A DNA stretch of 5,375 nucleotides from an uncultured Hungatella sp. (GTDB lineage Bacteria; Bacillota; Clostridia; Lachnospirales; Lachnospiraceae). Location of the stretch: the NCBI GenBank assembly GCA_959018155.1, contig CAUEKH010000205.1, positions 1 through 5,375 on the forward strand, read 5' to 3'. The notes beneath the pieces were generated by a model. The model was given only the letters and a program-made list of their open reading frames with translations, ran no database searches and was not told where the DNA came from. The stretch's first letter is position 1. Every line of letters begins with the position of its first letter. The position numbers and the translations under genes are program-made. This document shows positions 1-5,375 of this stretch, one piece after another.

Positions 1-206
1 AAGAGATGACAGATGCCCAGATTGAAGATATCAAGGCTGGAAAAGAGAAGCTGATGAACAGCGCCCAGGCATTATTTGCAAAGGTTTATGAGGCGGCTCA
101 GTCCTCTGCCGGAGCACAGGGCGCAGGCCCGGATATGGGAGCAGGCGCAGGCCAGACTTCCTATCAGGACAGCGATGTAGTTGACGGCGACTACAAAGAG
201 GTGTAA
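1..206 (+). CDS. dnaK: DnaK (Hsp70 chaperone), 3' end only
   Basis: This is the C-terminal 67 codons of a gene that begins before the window; the reading frame starts at base 3 (GAG, then ATG at 6) and ends with TAA at 204-206. The visible part has a helical segment resembling the Hsp70 lid (TDAQIEDIKAGKEKLMNSAQ), a Gly/Ala-rich flexible linker (roughly SSAGAQGAGPDMGAGAGQ) and the acidic tail DSDVVDGDYKEV, which matches the conserved DDVVDA-(D/E)-(Y/F)-EEV type terminus of bacterial DnaK. The ATPase and substrate-binding domains lie upstream and cannot be seen. The identity is supported by dnaJ immediately downstream, the usual order in Firmicutes (hrcA-grpE-dnaK-dnaJ). DnaK is the cytosolic ATP-dependent chaperone that holds and refolds client proteins. 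The ATG at 6 is an internal methionine, not a start. Confidence 0.93.
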   Translation, partial: EMTDAQIEDIKAGKEKLMNSAQALFAKVYEAAQSSAGAQGAGPDMGAGAGQTSYQDSDVVDGDYKEV

Positions 207-234
207 GATAATCTAGTCTGTTGACAGGACCTGG

Positions 235-268
235 GGGAAAAGTGTTGTAGCAATACAGCACTTTTTCC
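235..268 (+). other. Stem-loop in the dnaK-dnaJ gap
   Basis: Bases 235-249 pair with 254-268 to make a 15-bp stem containing two G-T(U) pairs, closed by a GCAA (GNRA-type) tetraloop at 250-253. A run of A in the left arm pairs with TTTTT in the right arm, but no T-tract follows the stem, so it is not a standard intrinsic terminator. It lies 28 bases after the dnaK stop and about 80 bases before the dnaJ start. Plausible roles are a 3' stabiliser or processing site for the dnaK message, or a partial terminator that lowers dnaJ relative to dnaK. The structure is read directly; the role is inferred. Confidence 0.6.
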
Positions 269-331
269 GCAGTTCCAAACCCGGACGTTCTGTGGGGAAT
301 ACGGCAGGACGGTATGGGGATAGATTTGAGT

Positions 332-337
332 GAGAGG
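332..337 (+). promoter_or_regulatory. Ribosome binding site of dnaJ
   Basis: GAGAGG lies 10 bases upstream of ATG 348. It fixes the start at 348 rather than the in-frame GTG at 330, which would put this site inside the coding region and add six residues (MRGRPK) before the canonical [13 protein letters not shown]. Confidence 0.7.
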
Positions 338-347
338 TAGACCTAAG

Positions 348-1487
348 ATGGCAGAAAAAAGAGATTATTATGAAGTCCTGGGCGTTCCGAAAGACGCGGA
401 TGACGCGGCGATCAAGAAAGCCTACAGGGCATTAGCTAAGAAATACCATCCGGACACCAACCCGGGAGACGCCACGGCTGCGGAAAAGTTCAAGGAAGCT
501 TCAGAAGCCTACAGTGTACTCAGTGACCCGGATAAGAGACGCCAGTATGACCAGTTCGGTCCGGCTGCATTTGATGGCAGCGGCGGAGCAGGCGGCTTCG
601 GCGGATTTGATTTTACAGGGGCGGACATGGGGGATATCTTCGGAGATATCTTTGGCGACATCTTTGGCGGCGGGCGTTCAAGAAGCAGTGCCCGTTATAA
701 TGGACCATCGAGGGGCGCCAATGTCAGGACCAGTGTTCGGATCACCTTCGAGGACGCCATATTCGGCTGTGAGAAGGAGATTGAGATCAATTATAAAGAG
801 GAGTGTGCATCGTGTCACGGAAGCGGCGCCAAGGCTGGGACTTCCCCGGTTACGTGTCCGAAGTGTAACGGAAAAGGAAAGATTATGTACACCCAGCAGT
901 CCTTCTTCGGACAGGTCCAGAACGTTCAGACGTGTCCGGACTGTGGCGGTACCGGCCGTATCATCAAGGAGAAATGTCCGGACTGCTATGGAACAGGATA
1001 TATTACAAAGCGCAAGAAATTCAAAGTCACCATCCCGGCCGGTATTGACAACGGCCAGAGCGTTCGCCTGGCAGGCGCCGGCGAGCCGGGAACGAACGGC
1101 GGAGAGCGCGGCGATCTGCTGGTTGAGGCGGTTGTATCAGGCCATCCGATTTTCAAGCGTCAGGATACCAGCATCTTCTCAACCGTGCCGATTTCCTTTG
1201 CAAAGGCGGCTCTTGGCGGTCCAATCCGCATCAAGACCGTGGACGGCGATGTGGAGTACGATGTGAAGCCGGGAACCCAGACCGATACGAAGGTGCGTCT
1301 GAAAGGCAAGGGCGTTCCGTCCCTGCGCAATAAGGCGGTCCGCGGCGACCATTACGTTACGCTTGTCGTTTCCGTGCCGGAGAGGATGAACGAGGCGCAG
1401 AAAGAGGCGCTTCGCAAATTCGACGAAGCCATGGGCGGCGACTGTTCCGATGGAGAGAAGCACAGAAAAAAGGGTATTTTTAAATAG
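348..1487 (+). CDS. dnaJ: DnaJ, type I Hsp40 co-chaperone
   Basis: Complete 379-residue protein, the usual length for bacterial DnaJ. The J-domain is at about 5-70, with the HPD motif at 34-36 that triggers DnaK ATP hydrolysis. The Gly/Phe-rich linker follows at about 71-120 and contains three DIFG units ([14 protein letters not shown], 96-109). Four CxxCxGxG zinc-binding repeats follow: CASCHGSG (153-160), CPKCNGKG (170-177), CPDCGGTG (196-203) and CPDCYGTG (210-217); all eight cysteines are present, so two zinc centres are expected. The rest forms the two client-binding beta domains and the C-terminal dimerisation segment. The start at 348 is chosen because [13 protein letters not shown] matches the family N-terminus and GAGAGG is 10 bases upstream. 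The gene follows dnaK and ends at a strong terminator, so it is the last gene of the heat-shock operon. No CIRCE or dedicated promoter is convincing in the gap, so it is probably transcribed with dnaK. Nothing essential is missing. Confidence 0.98.
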   Translation: MAEKRDYYEVLGVPKDADDAAIKKAYRALAKKYHPDTNPGDATAAEKFKEASEAYSVLSDPDKRRQYDQFGPAAFDGSGGAGGFGGFDFTGADMGDIFGDIFGDIFGGGRSRSSARYNGPSRGANVRTSVRITFEDAIFGCEKEIEINYKEECASCHGSGAKAGTSPVTCPKCNGKGKIMYTQQSFFGQVQNVQTCPDCGGTGRIIKEKCPDCYGTGYITKRKKFKVTIPAGIDNGQSVRLAGAGEPGTNGGERGDLLVEAVVSGHPIFKRQDTSIFSTVPISFAKAALGGPIRIKTVDGDVEYDVKPGTQTDTKVRLKGKGVPSLRNKAVRGDHYVTLVVSVPERMNEAQKEALRKFDEAMGGDCSDGEKHRKKGIFK

Positions 1488-1500
1488 TGAAAGACAGCGA

Positions 1501-1548
1501 AACAGGGCTGTAAGCCATGCAGTAATGCGGCTTGCAGCCCTGTTTTTT
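1501..1548 (+). terminator. Intrinsic terminator after dnaJ
   Basis: Bases 1503-1516 (CAGGGCTGTAAGCC) pair with 1529-1542 (GGCTTGCAGCCCTG) in a 14-bp G+C-rich stem with one G-U pair. An inner GCA/TGC extension closes on a GTAA loop. TTTTTT follows at 1543-1548. It lies 13 bases after the dnaJ stop and separates the chaperone operon from the next unit. Confidence 0.93.
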
Positions 1549-1567
1549 AAAATGTTCTTGTTGTATC

Positions 1568-1596
1568 TTGTAAAAATGTGTGAAAAACGGTAGAAT
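1568..1596 (+). promoter_or_regulatory. Sigma-A type promoter for the GGDEF gene
   Basis: A -35-like TTGTAA (1568-1573) and a -10-like TAGAAT (1591-1596) are separated by exactly 17 bases, in an A/T-rich stretch just after the dnaJ terminator. Transcription would start near 1603, giving a leader of about 50 bases before ATG 1654. That is too short for a c-di-GMP riboswitch. The boxes are seen in the sequence; activity is inferred. Confidence 0.65.
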
Positions 1597-1608
1597 AAGA
1601 GAAGAAAA

Positions 1609-1624
1609 GGAACGTGTCTGTTCC
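1609..1624 (+). other. Small inverted repeat in the leader
   Basis: GGAAC (1609-1613) and GTTCC (1620-1624) form a 5-bp inverted repeat around six bases, just downstream of the predicted transcription start and before the ribosome binding site. It could be a small mRNA hairpin or an operator half-site pair, but repeats this short occur by chance. Confidence 0.3.
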
Positions 1625-1641
1625 ATTATAGAAAAATCCGG

Positions 1642-1647
1642 AAAGGA
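1642..1647 (+). promoter_or_regulatory. Ribosome binding site of the GGDEF gene
   Basis: AAAGGA, within the purine-rich run at 1640-1651, lies six bases upstream of ATG 1654 and supports that start codon. Confidence 0.6.
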
Positions 1648-1653
1648 AAAGAT

Positions 1654-4323
1654 ATGACAAAGGAAGAACGTCAGGTTTCAAAGGCCATTGAACTGTTTCA
1701 TCATATCTGCCTTGAGAATCAGAATTTTAACGAAGCCGGCTGTATGCTGGATGAAGATATTGAATGGACGGACGCGGGTATCTGTGGCTGTGTGCGGGGG
1801 CGTGATACGATACGTGCCCTTCTGCATAAGAATTTTTTAAATAATGGATATACTTATGAGATTTTGAAATCAGAATACTCTGCATCAATGGTTCTGCCAT
1901 CCCTTTTTTCATTTTCCGGCTGCTGCTTCGTTCAGCGCACGAGCCGGAATAAGAAGACGGAATATGAACTCCATATGACAGGCATCTGTTTTTATGATGA
2001 ACACGGTCTGCGCATTAAACAGATGCACCACTCTCTTCCCAATGACAGATGGGGAGAGGAAGCGGCCACCGGGGGGATGGAGAGCGCCAGGGTGCTTCGC
2101 GATTTAGTCGGTCAGCAGTCCCGGGAACTGGAAGAAACCAATTCCAATTTAAATGCCCTGATACAGAACATTCCGGGGGGCGTTATCTGCTGTGAGTATA
2201 ACAGTGACCTTGATTTGATCTATTACAGCGATGGCTTTTTAAATGTGTTCGGATATACGCGGGAAGATGTCGAAACCGTGTTTGAAAATAAATTCAGCCG
2301 TATGATTGAACCGGAGGACTTGGAAAAAACATGGGAAGACGTAATCCGGCAGCTGAAGAACAGCGGCACCAAGGAAATTGAATACCGTGTGCGCCGAAAG
2401 GATGGCACATTTGTGGTAATCCAGGATCGCGGCCAGCTGGTCCAGAGGGACGGAAGACCTGCCTTTTACTGTATCCTGCTTGATATCACGGAGCGCCGGA
2501 GAGCTGACGAGGAACTGCGGCTCAGTCTGGAGCGGTATCAGATTGTAATGAGTCAGACGAGTGATGTGATGTTTGAGTGGAATATTGCAGATGATACCAT
2601 CACCTACTCCCATAACTGGAAGGACAAGTTTGGATATCAGCCCATCCAGGAACGTATTTCCGCGGAAATTCCAGTCAACGGCCATATCCATCCGGAAGAT
2701 ATCCGGATATTTACCAGGATAGCGAAGGATGTAATGCTGGGGGTTCCCCAGGGTGAGAATGAAATCAGAATTGAAAAGGAAGACGGCAGCTATATCTGGT
2801 GCCGCATCCATTATACAGTGCAGACGGATCAGAATGGCCTTCCGGCCCGTGTGATTGGCCTGATCGCTGATATTGACAGGGAAAAGAGAGAAAAAGAGAG
2901 GCTCAAGGAGATGGCGGAGAAGGATTCTCTGACAGGACTTTACAACCGTGGCGCGGTTCAGACCCTGATTCAGCGCTATGTGGTAAAGGCGACTCCCGAT
3001 GACTGCTGTGCCCTCATGATCCTGGATGTGGACAATTTTAAGAAAATAAATGACGTGTACGGCCACTTAAGCGGTGACGTGATGCTAAAGGATATCGCCG
3101 ATAAGCTGCGCGGGCTGTTTAAGAAAGATGCTTTTATCGGAAGAGTGGGCGGCGATGAATTTGCCATTCTGATGAAACACGTCAAAGACGTCAGTGAAGT
3201 GGAAGAGAAGGCGAAGGATGTCCTGAACAGTTTTAAGGAGATTGTCCTGCAGGCGGACGATTTCGTCTCCTGTTCCCTGGGAATCTCTCTGGCGCCTCTT
3301 AACGGAGATAATTTTGCTGCAATTTATAAAAATGCAGATGCTGCTCTTTACCGGGCCAAGCGGAGAGGAAAAAACCGCTATGCTTTCTATGATCCGGTCT
3401 GTGAAGAGAGCGATAAGAATGTAGAGGATCGCGGATTGCCGGTGCAGTCGGAAGAGCCGGGCCGTGAACTGGAGGGGTATGTCCTGGATATTCTGACGCA
3501 TTCCAGGGACATGGACCAGTCGATTCAGCAGATTCTGGAGATAGTTGGGAGGCAGGCGGGAGTCAGCCGGGCCTATATATTTGAGGACTCCGAAGACGGA
3601 GCCTTGACGACCAACACATATGAATGGTGTAACGATGGCGTGGAACCACAGATAGACTGTTTAAAGGAACTGCCGCTCGTTGAGGAAGAGAGTTATTACG
3701 ATAATTTCAATGAAGAAGGCGTTTTCTTCTGCCGCGATGTCACCACACTGCTCACGCGGGATCGTATGATTTTGGAGGCTCAGGGAATTAAATCCATGCT
3801 TCAGTGCCTCATTATGGAAGGCGATAAGATTAAAGGCTTTATTGGCTTTGATGAATGCTCGGGCAAGCGTTACTGGACCCGGAACCAGATTCTGATATTA
3901 AAGATGCTGGCCAGAATACTTGGCTTATTCTTAATCAAGGGAAGAGCAGAGGAGCAGCTTGCGAAGACGTCGGCCAGTTTCCGTGCCACCCTGGATGACC
4001 AGGGAGACTGGTACTATGTGCTGGAAAAGGAAAGCTGCCGTTTCCTGTATGGAAATCAGGCCATTGCGGAGATTCAGCCGGAAGTTCGAAAAGGCGGAGT
4101 CTGTTACGAAGTATTTTTTGGAGCGGATCACATGTGCGAGGGGTGCCCGCTGGCACTGATGGACTGTGGAAGAACCTCGGCTTCCAGTGTTGTCTGGAAT
4201 CCAAAATTAAAACAGTACGTCTACGCCAGCGCCAGATCTTTATACTGGCCGGGTGGAAAAAACGCATGTATGGTAAGCTGCCGGGTATTTGAAAACCAGG
4301 AAAAACAGGAGGGAACACAGTGA
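1654..4323 (+). CDS. Multi-sensor diguanylate cyclase (NTF2-like/PAS/PAS/GGDEF/GAF/PAS-like)
   Basis: An 889-residue protein with no visible signal peptide or membrane segment, so probably cytosolic. In order: an NTF2/SnoaL-like domain (about 5-133), a helical linker (about 145-168), PAS1 (about 165-285, ending in the typical LLDITERR), PAS2 (about 294-409), a coiled linker leading to DSLTGLYNR (424-432), the GGDEF domain (about 415-580), a GAF-like domain (about 605-765), and a C-terminal PAS-like domain (about 770-880) with a CYEVFFG...CEGCPL cysteine motif. The GGDEF domain should condense two GTP into c-di-GMP. Key residues are intact: D458 (metal), N466 and D475 (guanine), and GGDEF itself at 499-503. 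The product-inhibition site RxxD appears lost (K490 and A493 in its place). No EAL or HD-GYP phosphodiesterase domain is present. The cyclase sits mid-protein, so sensor domains flank it on both sides. The stop overlaps the next gene by 4 bases. The cyclase call is firm; the ligand of each sensor domain is unknown, and the NTF2-like and last PAS-like calls rest on sequence style alone. Confidence 0.92.
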   Translation: MTKEERQVSKAIELFHHICLENQNFNEAGCMLDEDIEWTDAGICGCVRGRDTIRALLHKNFLNNGYTYEILKSEYSASMVLPSLFSFSGCCFVQRTSRNKKTEYELHMTGICFYDEHGLRIKQMHHSLPNDRWGEEAATGGMESARVLRDLVGQQSRELEETNSNLNALIQNIPGGVICCEYNSDLDLIYYSDGFLNVFGYTREDVETVFENKFSRMIEPEDLEKTWEDVIRQLKNSGTKEIEYRVRRKDGTFVVIQDRGQLVQRDGRPAFYCILLDITERRRADEELRLSLERYQIVMSQTSDVMFEWNIADDTITYSHNWKDKFGYQPIQERISAEIPVNGHIHPEDIRIFTRIAKDVMLGVPQGENEIRIEKEDGSYIWCRIHYTVQTDQNGLPARVIGLIADIDREKREKERLKEMAEKDSLTGLYNRGAVQTLIQRYVVKATPDDCCALMILDVDNFKKINDVYGHLSGDVMLKDIADKLRGLFKKDAFIGRVGGDEFAILMKHVKDVSEVEEKAKDVLNSFKEIVLQADDFVSCSLGISLAPLNGDNFAAIYKNADAALYRAKRRGKNRYAFYDPVCEESDKNVEDRGLPVQSEEPGRELEGYVLDILTHSRDMDQSIQQILEIVGRQAGVSRAYIFEDSEDGALTTNTYEWCNDGVEPQIDCLKELPLVEEESYYDNFNEEGVFFCRDVTTLLTRDRMILEAQGIKSMLQCLIMEGDKIKGFIGFDECSGKRYWTRNQILILKMLARILGLFLIKGRAEEQLAKTSASFRATLDDQGDWYYVLEKESCRFLYGNQAIAEIQPEVRKGGVCYEVFFGADHMCEGCPLALMDCGRTSASSVVWNPKLKQYVYASARSLYWPGGKNACMVSCRVFENQEKQEGTQ
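4307..4312 (+). promoter_or_regulatory. Strong ribosome binding site before GTG 4320
   Basis: A perfect AGGAGG lies seven bases upstream of GTG 4320, inside the last codons of the GGDEF gene. It supports the GTG start and indicates translation coupled to the upstream gene. Confidence 0.85.
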
Positions 4324-4886
4324 GAAAGAGAAAAAAACTCTTGGTGCTTCTGGCGGCTGTGGCAGTGATGACCGCAGCCTGTGCCACAATATCATTTGGA
4401 GATGACTGGCAGACGGTCCGGGATTACCCGGGATTCAACGGTTCCGGAACGAAACAGACGGGTCCGATTGAGGGAAGCGTTTCGTGCGACTGCTGGTCAG
4501 ATGACGACTATGACGATGAGTATGACGGCCCTGGCGCGTATACGTATGCCAGAGGCTGGCGTTACAGCCCTGCCGGCTGGTGGTTCCAGTATAATGATGG
4601 AAGCTGGCCTTCCAATGGCTGGAAATATATCGACGGCAGATGGTATCTGTTTGACCAGGGCGGCCATATGATGACCGGCTGGTACACCGATGGCAGCGGA
4701 TATCAATACTATTTAAATCCGGTCGACGACGGAACTCTCGGTTCTATGAGGACAGGCTGGCAGATTGTCAATGGAAAGGCGTATTTTTTCAATACCATGT
4801 CAGACGGAACACAGGGACGGCTGCTTGTCAATACGACTACGCCGGATGGATACCACGTGGGAGCCGACGGCGCCATGATACCGTGA
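4320..4886 (+). CDS. Secreted protein with cell-wall-binding (choline-binding-like) repeats
   Basis: A 188-residue protein starting at GTG, chosen because AGGAGG is seven bases upstream and the product then begins with a good signal peptide: basic RKRKK (2-6) and a hydrophobic core (about 7-22), so it should be exported. A linker follows with a CDC pair (C56, C58) and a very acidic stretch (about 60-70). From about 79 to the end it carries tandem aromatic/glycine repeats of the CW_binding/choline-binding type: GWRYSPAGWWFQYNDGSW, NGWKYIDGRWYLFDQGGHM, TGWYTDGSGYQYYLNP, then TGWQIVNGKAYFFN and a degenerate last unit ending GADGAMIP. These repeats bind choline-bearing or other wall polymers in known Firmicutes proteins. 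No enzymatic domain is visible. The TAAC near residue 21 is a poor lipobox, so a lipoprotein is possible but less likely. The GTGA overlap with the cyclase gene implies co-transcription and linked expression. The specific function is unknown. Confidence 0.85.
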   Translation: MRKRKKLLVLLAAVAVMTAACATISFGDDWQTVRDYPGFNGSGTKQTGPIEGSVSCDCWSDDDYDDEYDGPGAYTYARGWRYSPAGWWFQYNDGSWPSNGWKYIDGRWYLFDQGGHMMTGWYTDGSGYQYYLNPVDDGTLGSMRTGWQIVNGKAYFFNTMSDGTQGRLLVNTTTPDGYHVGADGAMIP

Positions 4887-4928
4887 GTGGTAACAGACAG
4901 ACGGAATGTTTTAAATAAAAATAAAAAG

Positions 4929-4971
4929 AAAAAGGCTGAACCTGCCTGCGCGGGGTCAGCCTTTTTCTTTT
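4929..4971 (+). terminator. Intrinsic terminator, probably bidirectional
   Basis: GGCTGA (4934-4939) pairs with TCAGCC (4956-4961), and the flanking AAAAA (4929-4933) can pair with TTTTT (4962-4966). The inner bases add a short CCTG/CGGG helix, and further T's follow to 4971. The A-run before the stem would act as a T-tract on the - strand, so it may also stop transcription from the right. It lies about 40 bases after the stop of the wall-repeat gene and ends the cyclase operon. Confidence 0.92.
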
Positions 4972-5069
4972 CGTTTTACAAATTCTAATTGCCGTTAGAT
5001 TGTAATATGTGAAAATATGTCCTGCATCCTTTACCGAATCACCGGGGCGGGTGTGATGGAGTGTAATGC

Positions 5070-5105
5070 ATCAAGGAATTTCGCTTTTTCTTGATATGTT
5101 TTTTT
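5070..5105 (+). terminator. Terminator-like stem-loop with T7 tract
   Basis: ATCAAGGAA (5070-5078) pairs with TTTCTTGAT (5087-5095) in a 9-bp stem with one G-U pair and an 8-base loop. Three bases later comes TTTTTTT (5099-5105). The form fits an intrinsic terminator, but the stem is A/T-rich and therefore weak. It comes about 100 bases after a strong terminator, so it is either a backup or the end of a short transcript starting near 5000. Confidence 0.4.
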
Positions 5106-5109
5106 GCCC

Positions 5110-5138
5110 TTGTTATCGGTGGGAACAGAAATTATTTT
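5110..5138 (+). promoter_or_regulatory. Candidate promoter for the structured region
   Basis: TTGTTA (5110-5115; four of six bases match TTGACA) and TATTTT (5133-5138; four of six match TATAAT) have 17 bases between them. Transcription would start near 5145 and run through the T-rich tract into the G+C-rich structured block. In such an A/T-rich region the match could be chance. Confidence 0.3.
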
Positions 5139-5170
5139 CATCCGTTCAATAGGTTAATGCAGGGGGCGGG

Positions 5171-5212
5171 GTTTTTATTGCATTTATTTTTAATTTTTTT
5201 TATTTTTTTCTT
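5171..5212. other. T-rich tract on the + strand
   Basis: Nearly all bases from 5171 to 5212 are T or A, with T-runs of up to eight and only a few G/C. It separates the ordinary intergenic sequence from the G+C-rich block at 5214. It could be an A/T-rich promoter element, a single-stranded U-rich part of the RNA, or a termination zone. Confidence 0.45.
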
Positions 5213-5309
5213 CGGGGAGAGACGGGTGGAGAGTCCGGAAGACTTGCGGCCGGGCGGAAGCCCCTCTCCTGTGTTCCCGGGCGAAACAGGGGGCAGCGGC
5301 AGTTCTAAG

Positions 5310-5343
5310 GCCGGCGAGGTGCGGGCGGAGGGGCACCGCCGGC
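5310..5343 (+). other. Bulged 11-bp G+C-rich stem-loop
   Basis: GCCGGC/GCCGGC (5310-5315/5338-5343) continues, after a two-base GA bulge (5316-5317), into GGTGC/GCACC (5318-5322/5333-5337), leaving a purine-rich 10-base loop at 5323-5332. No T-tract follows, so it is not an intrinsic terminator; it is the most stable local element of the structured block. Confidence 0.65.
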
Positions 5344-5347
5344 ATTC

Positions 5348-5375
5348 ATCGTATTTTTCTGAAGAAAAATGCGAT
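5348..5375 (+). other. Hairpin at the window edge
   Basis: Bases 5348-5359 pair with 5364-5375 (12 bp, one G-U pair) around a TGAA loop. The stem reaches the last base of the window and may continue beyond it, since CATT (5344-5347) is free on the left side. The T-run lies in the ascending arm, unlike a terminator on the + strand. Confidence 0.6.

Larger units (their letters stand above)
5145..5375 (+). ncRNA. Possible structured non-coding RNA, cut by window end
   Basis: No open frame is convincing here, but the sequence is dense in complementary segments. AATGCA (5156-5161) can pair with TGCATT (5179-5184). GGAGAG (5216-5221) pairs with CTCTCC (5264-5269) and encloses two hairpins, AGTC/GACT (5232-5235/5241-5244) and GGGC-GGAA-GCCC (5252-5263), a three-way-junction layout. 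An alternative pairing uses CCTGT/ACAGG (5268-5272/5286-5290). GCCGGC (5310-5315) pairs with GCCGGC (5338-5343) and, past a GA bulge, GGTGC (5318-5322) with GCACC (5333-5337). A 12-bp hairpin (5348-5359/5364-5375) ends the window. Many short helices, a GNRA-type loop and a sharp shift to high G+C suggest a trans-acting RNA or a long leader. The family is not recognised and the boundaries are guesses; the + strand is assumed from the candidate promoter. A leader or attenuator of an unseen downstream gene is the main alternative. Confidence 0.4.

Noticed and set aside
221..226. Perfect -35 box TTGACA in the dnaK-dnaJ gap
   Set aside because: No acceptable -10 box lies 16-19 bases downstream; the expected place falls in the hairpin with GTTGTA-like sequence.
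235..268. CIRCE (HrcA operator) at the dnaK-dnaJ hairpin
   Set aside because: The arms do not match TTAGCACTC-N9-GAGTGCTAA and the loop is only four bases.
330..347. GTG at 330 as the dnaJ start, adding MRGRPK
   Set aside because: The ribosome binding site GAGAGG lies downstream of it, and [13 protein letters not shown] from ATG 348 is the canonical DnaJ N-terminus.
514..1266. Second + strand open frame of 250 codons inside dnaJ
   Set aside because: Its product is Arg/Ser-rich and resembles no protein, while the overlapping frame encodes a textbook DnaJ.
2239..3066. Long - strand open frame opposite the cyclase gene (275 codons)
   Set aside because: It lies entirely within a gene whose + strand product has clear domains; no ribosome binding site or recognisable protein family supports it.
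4377..4388. Lipoprotein signal at TAAC in the wall-repeat protein
   Set aside because: The -3 position is Thr rather than Leu/Val/Ile and the wall repeats already offer a surface-anchoring mode; not excluded, but not supported enough to call.
5178..5206. Promoter TTGCAT-17-TATTTT within the T-rich tract
   Set aside because: The -35 matches only three of six bases, and any T-rich stretch yields -10-like matches; the pair at 5110-5138 is slightly better.
5228..5244. RNase P RNA-like 'GGAGAGTCCGGAAGACTT'
   Set aside because: The conserved GAGGAAAGTCC and ACAGAAA elements are absent, so the likeness is superficial.

Overview
The window looks like a low-to-moderate G+C Firmicutes chromosome, most likely a gut Clostridia/Lachnospiraceae species. 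This is inferred from strong AGGAGG-type ribosome binding sites, U-tract terminators, the style of the DnaK/DnaJ sequences, a multi-domain GGDEF protein and a secreted protein with choline-binding-like cell-wall repeats. All recognised genes are on the + strand.

Layout. Bases 1-206 are the 3' end of dnaK (Hsp70). A 141-base gap with a strong 15-bp stem-loop (235-268) separates it from dnaJ (348-1487), a complete 379-residue type I Hsp40 followed by a clear intrinsic terminator (1501-1548). That ends the heat-shock operon. A new transcription unit starts at a good sigma-A type promoter (1568-1596). It contains an 889-residue cytosolic diguanylate cyclase with many sensor domains (1654-4323) and, overlapping it by 4 bases, a 188-residue secreted protein with cell-wall-binding repeats (4320-4886). 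A second strong terminator (4929-4971) closes this unit.

Bases 4972-5375 hold no convincing protein gene. They contain a terminator-like stem-loop with a T7 run (5070-5105), a candidate promoter (5110-5138), an unusually T-rich tract (5171-5212), and then an abruptly G+C-rich block (5214-5375) in which almost every segment pairs locally: a possible three-way junction, an 11-bp bulged stem and a 12-bp terminal hairpin that touches the window edge. This looks like a structured non-coding RNA cut off by the window end, and it is the most interesting unexplained part.

How the genes fit together. DnaK and DnaJ are partner chaperones: the DnaJ J-domain stimulates DnaK ATPase and DnaJ delivers unfolded clients. 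The second operon joins intracellular signal sensing (NTF2-like, PAS, GAF and a Cys-bearing PAS-like domain) and c-di-GMP synthesis to a surface or exported protein. That suggests a link between c-di-GMP and the cell envelope, but the sequence does not identify the signal or the function of the exported protein.
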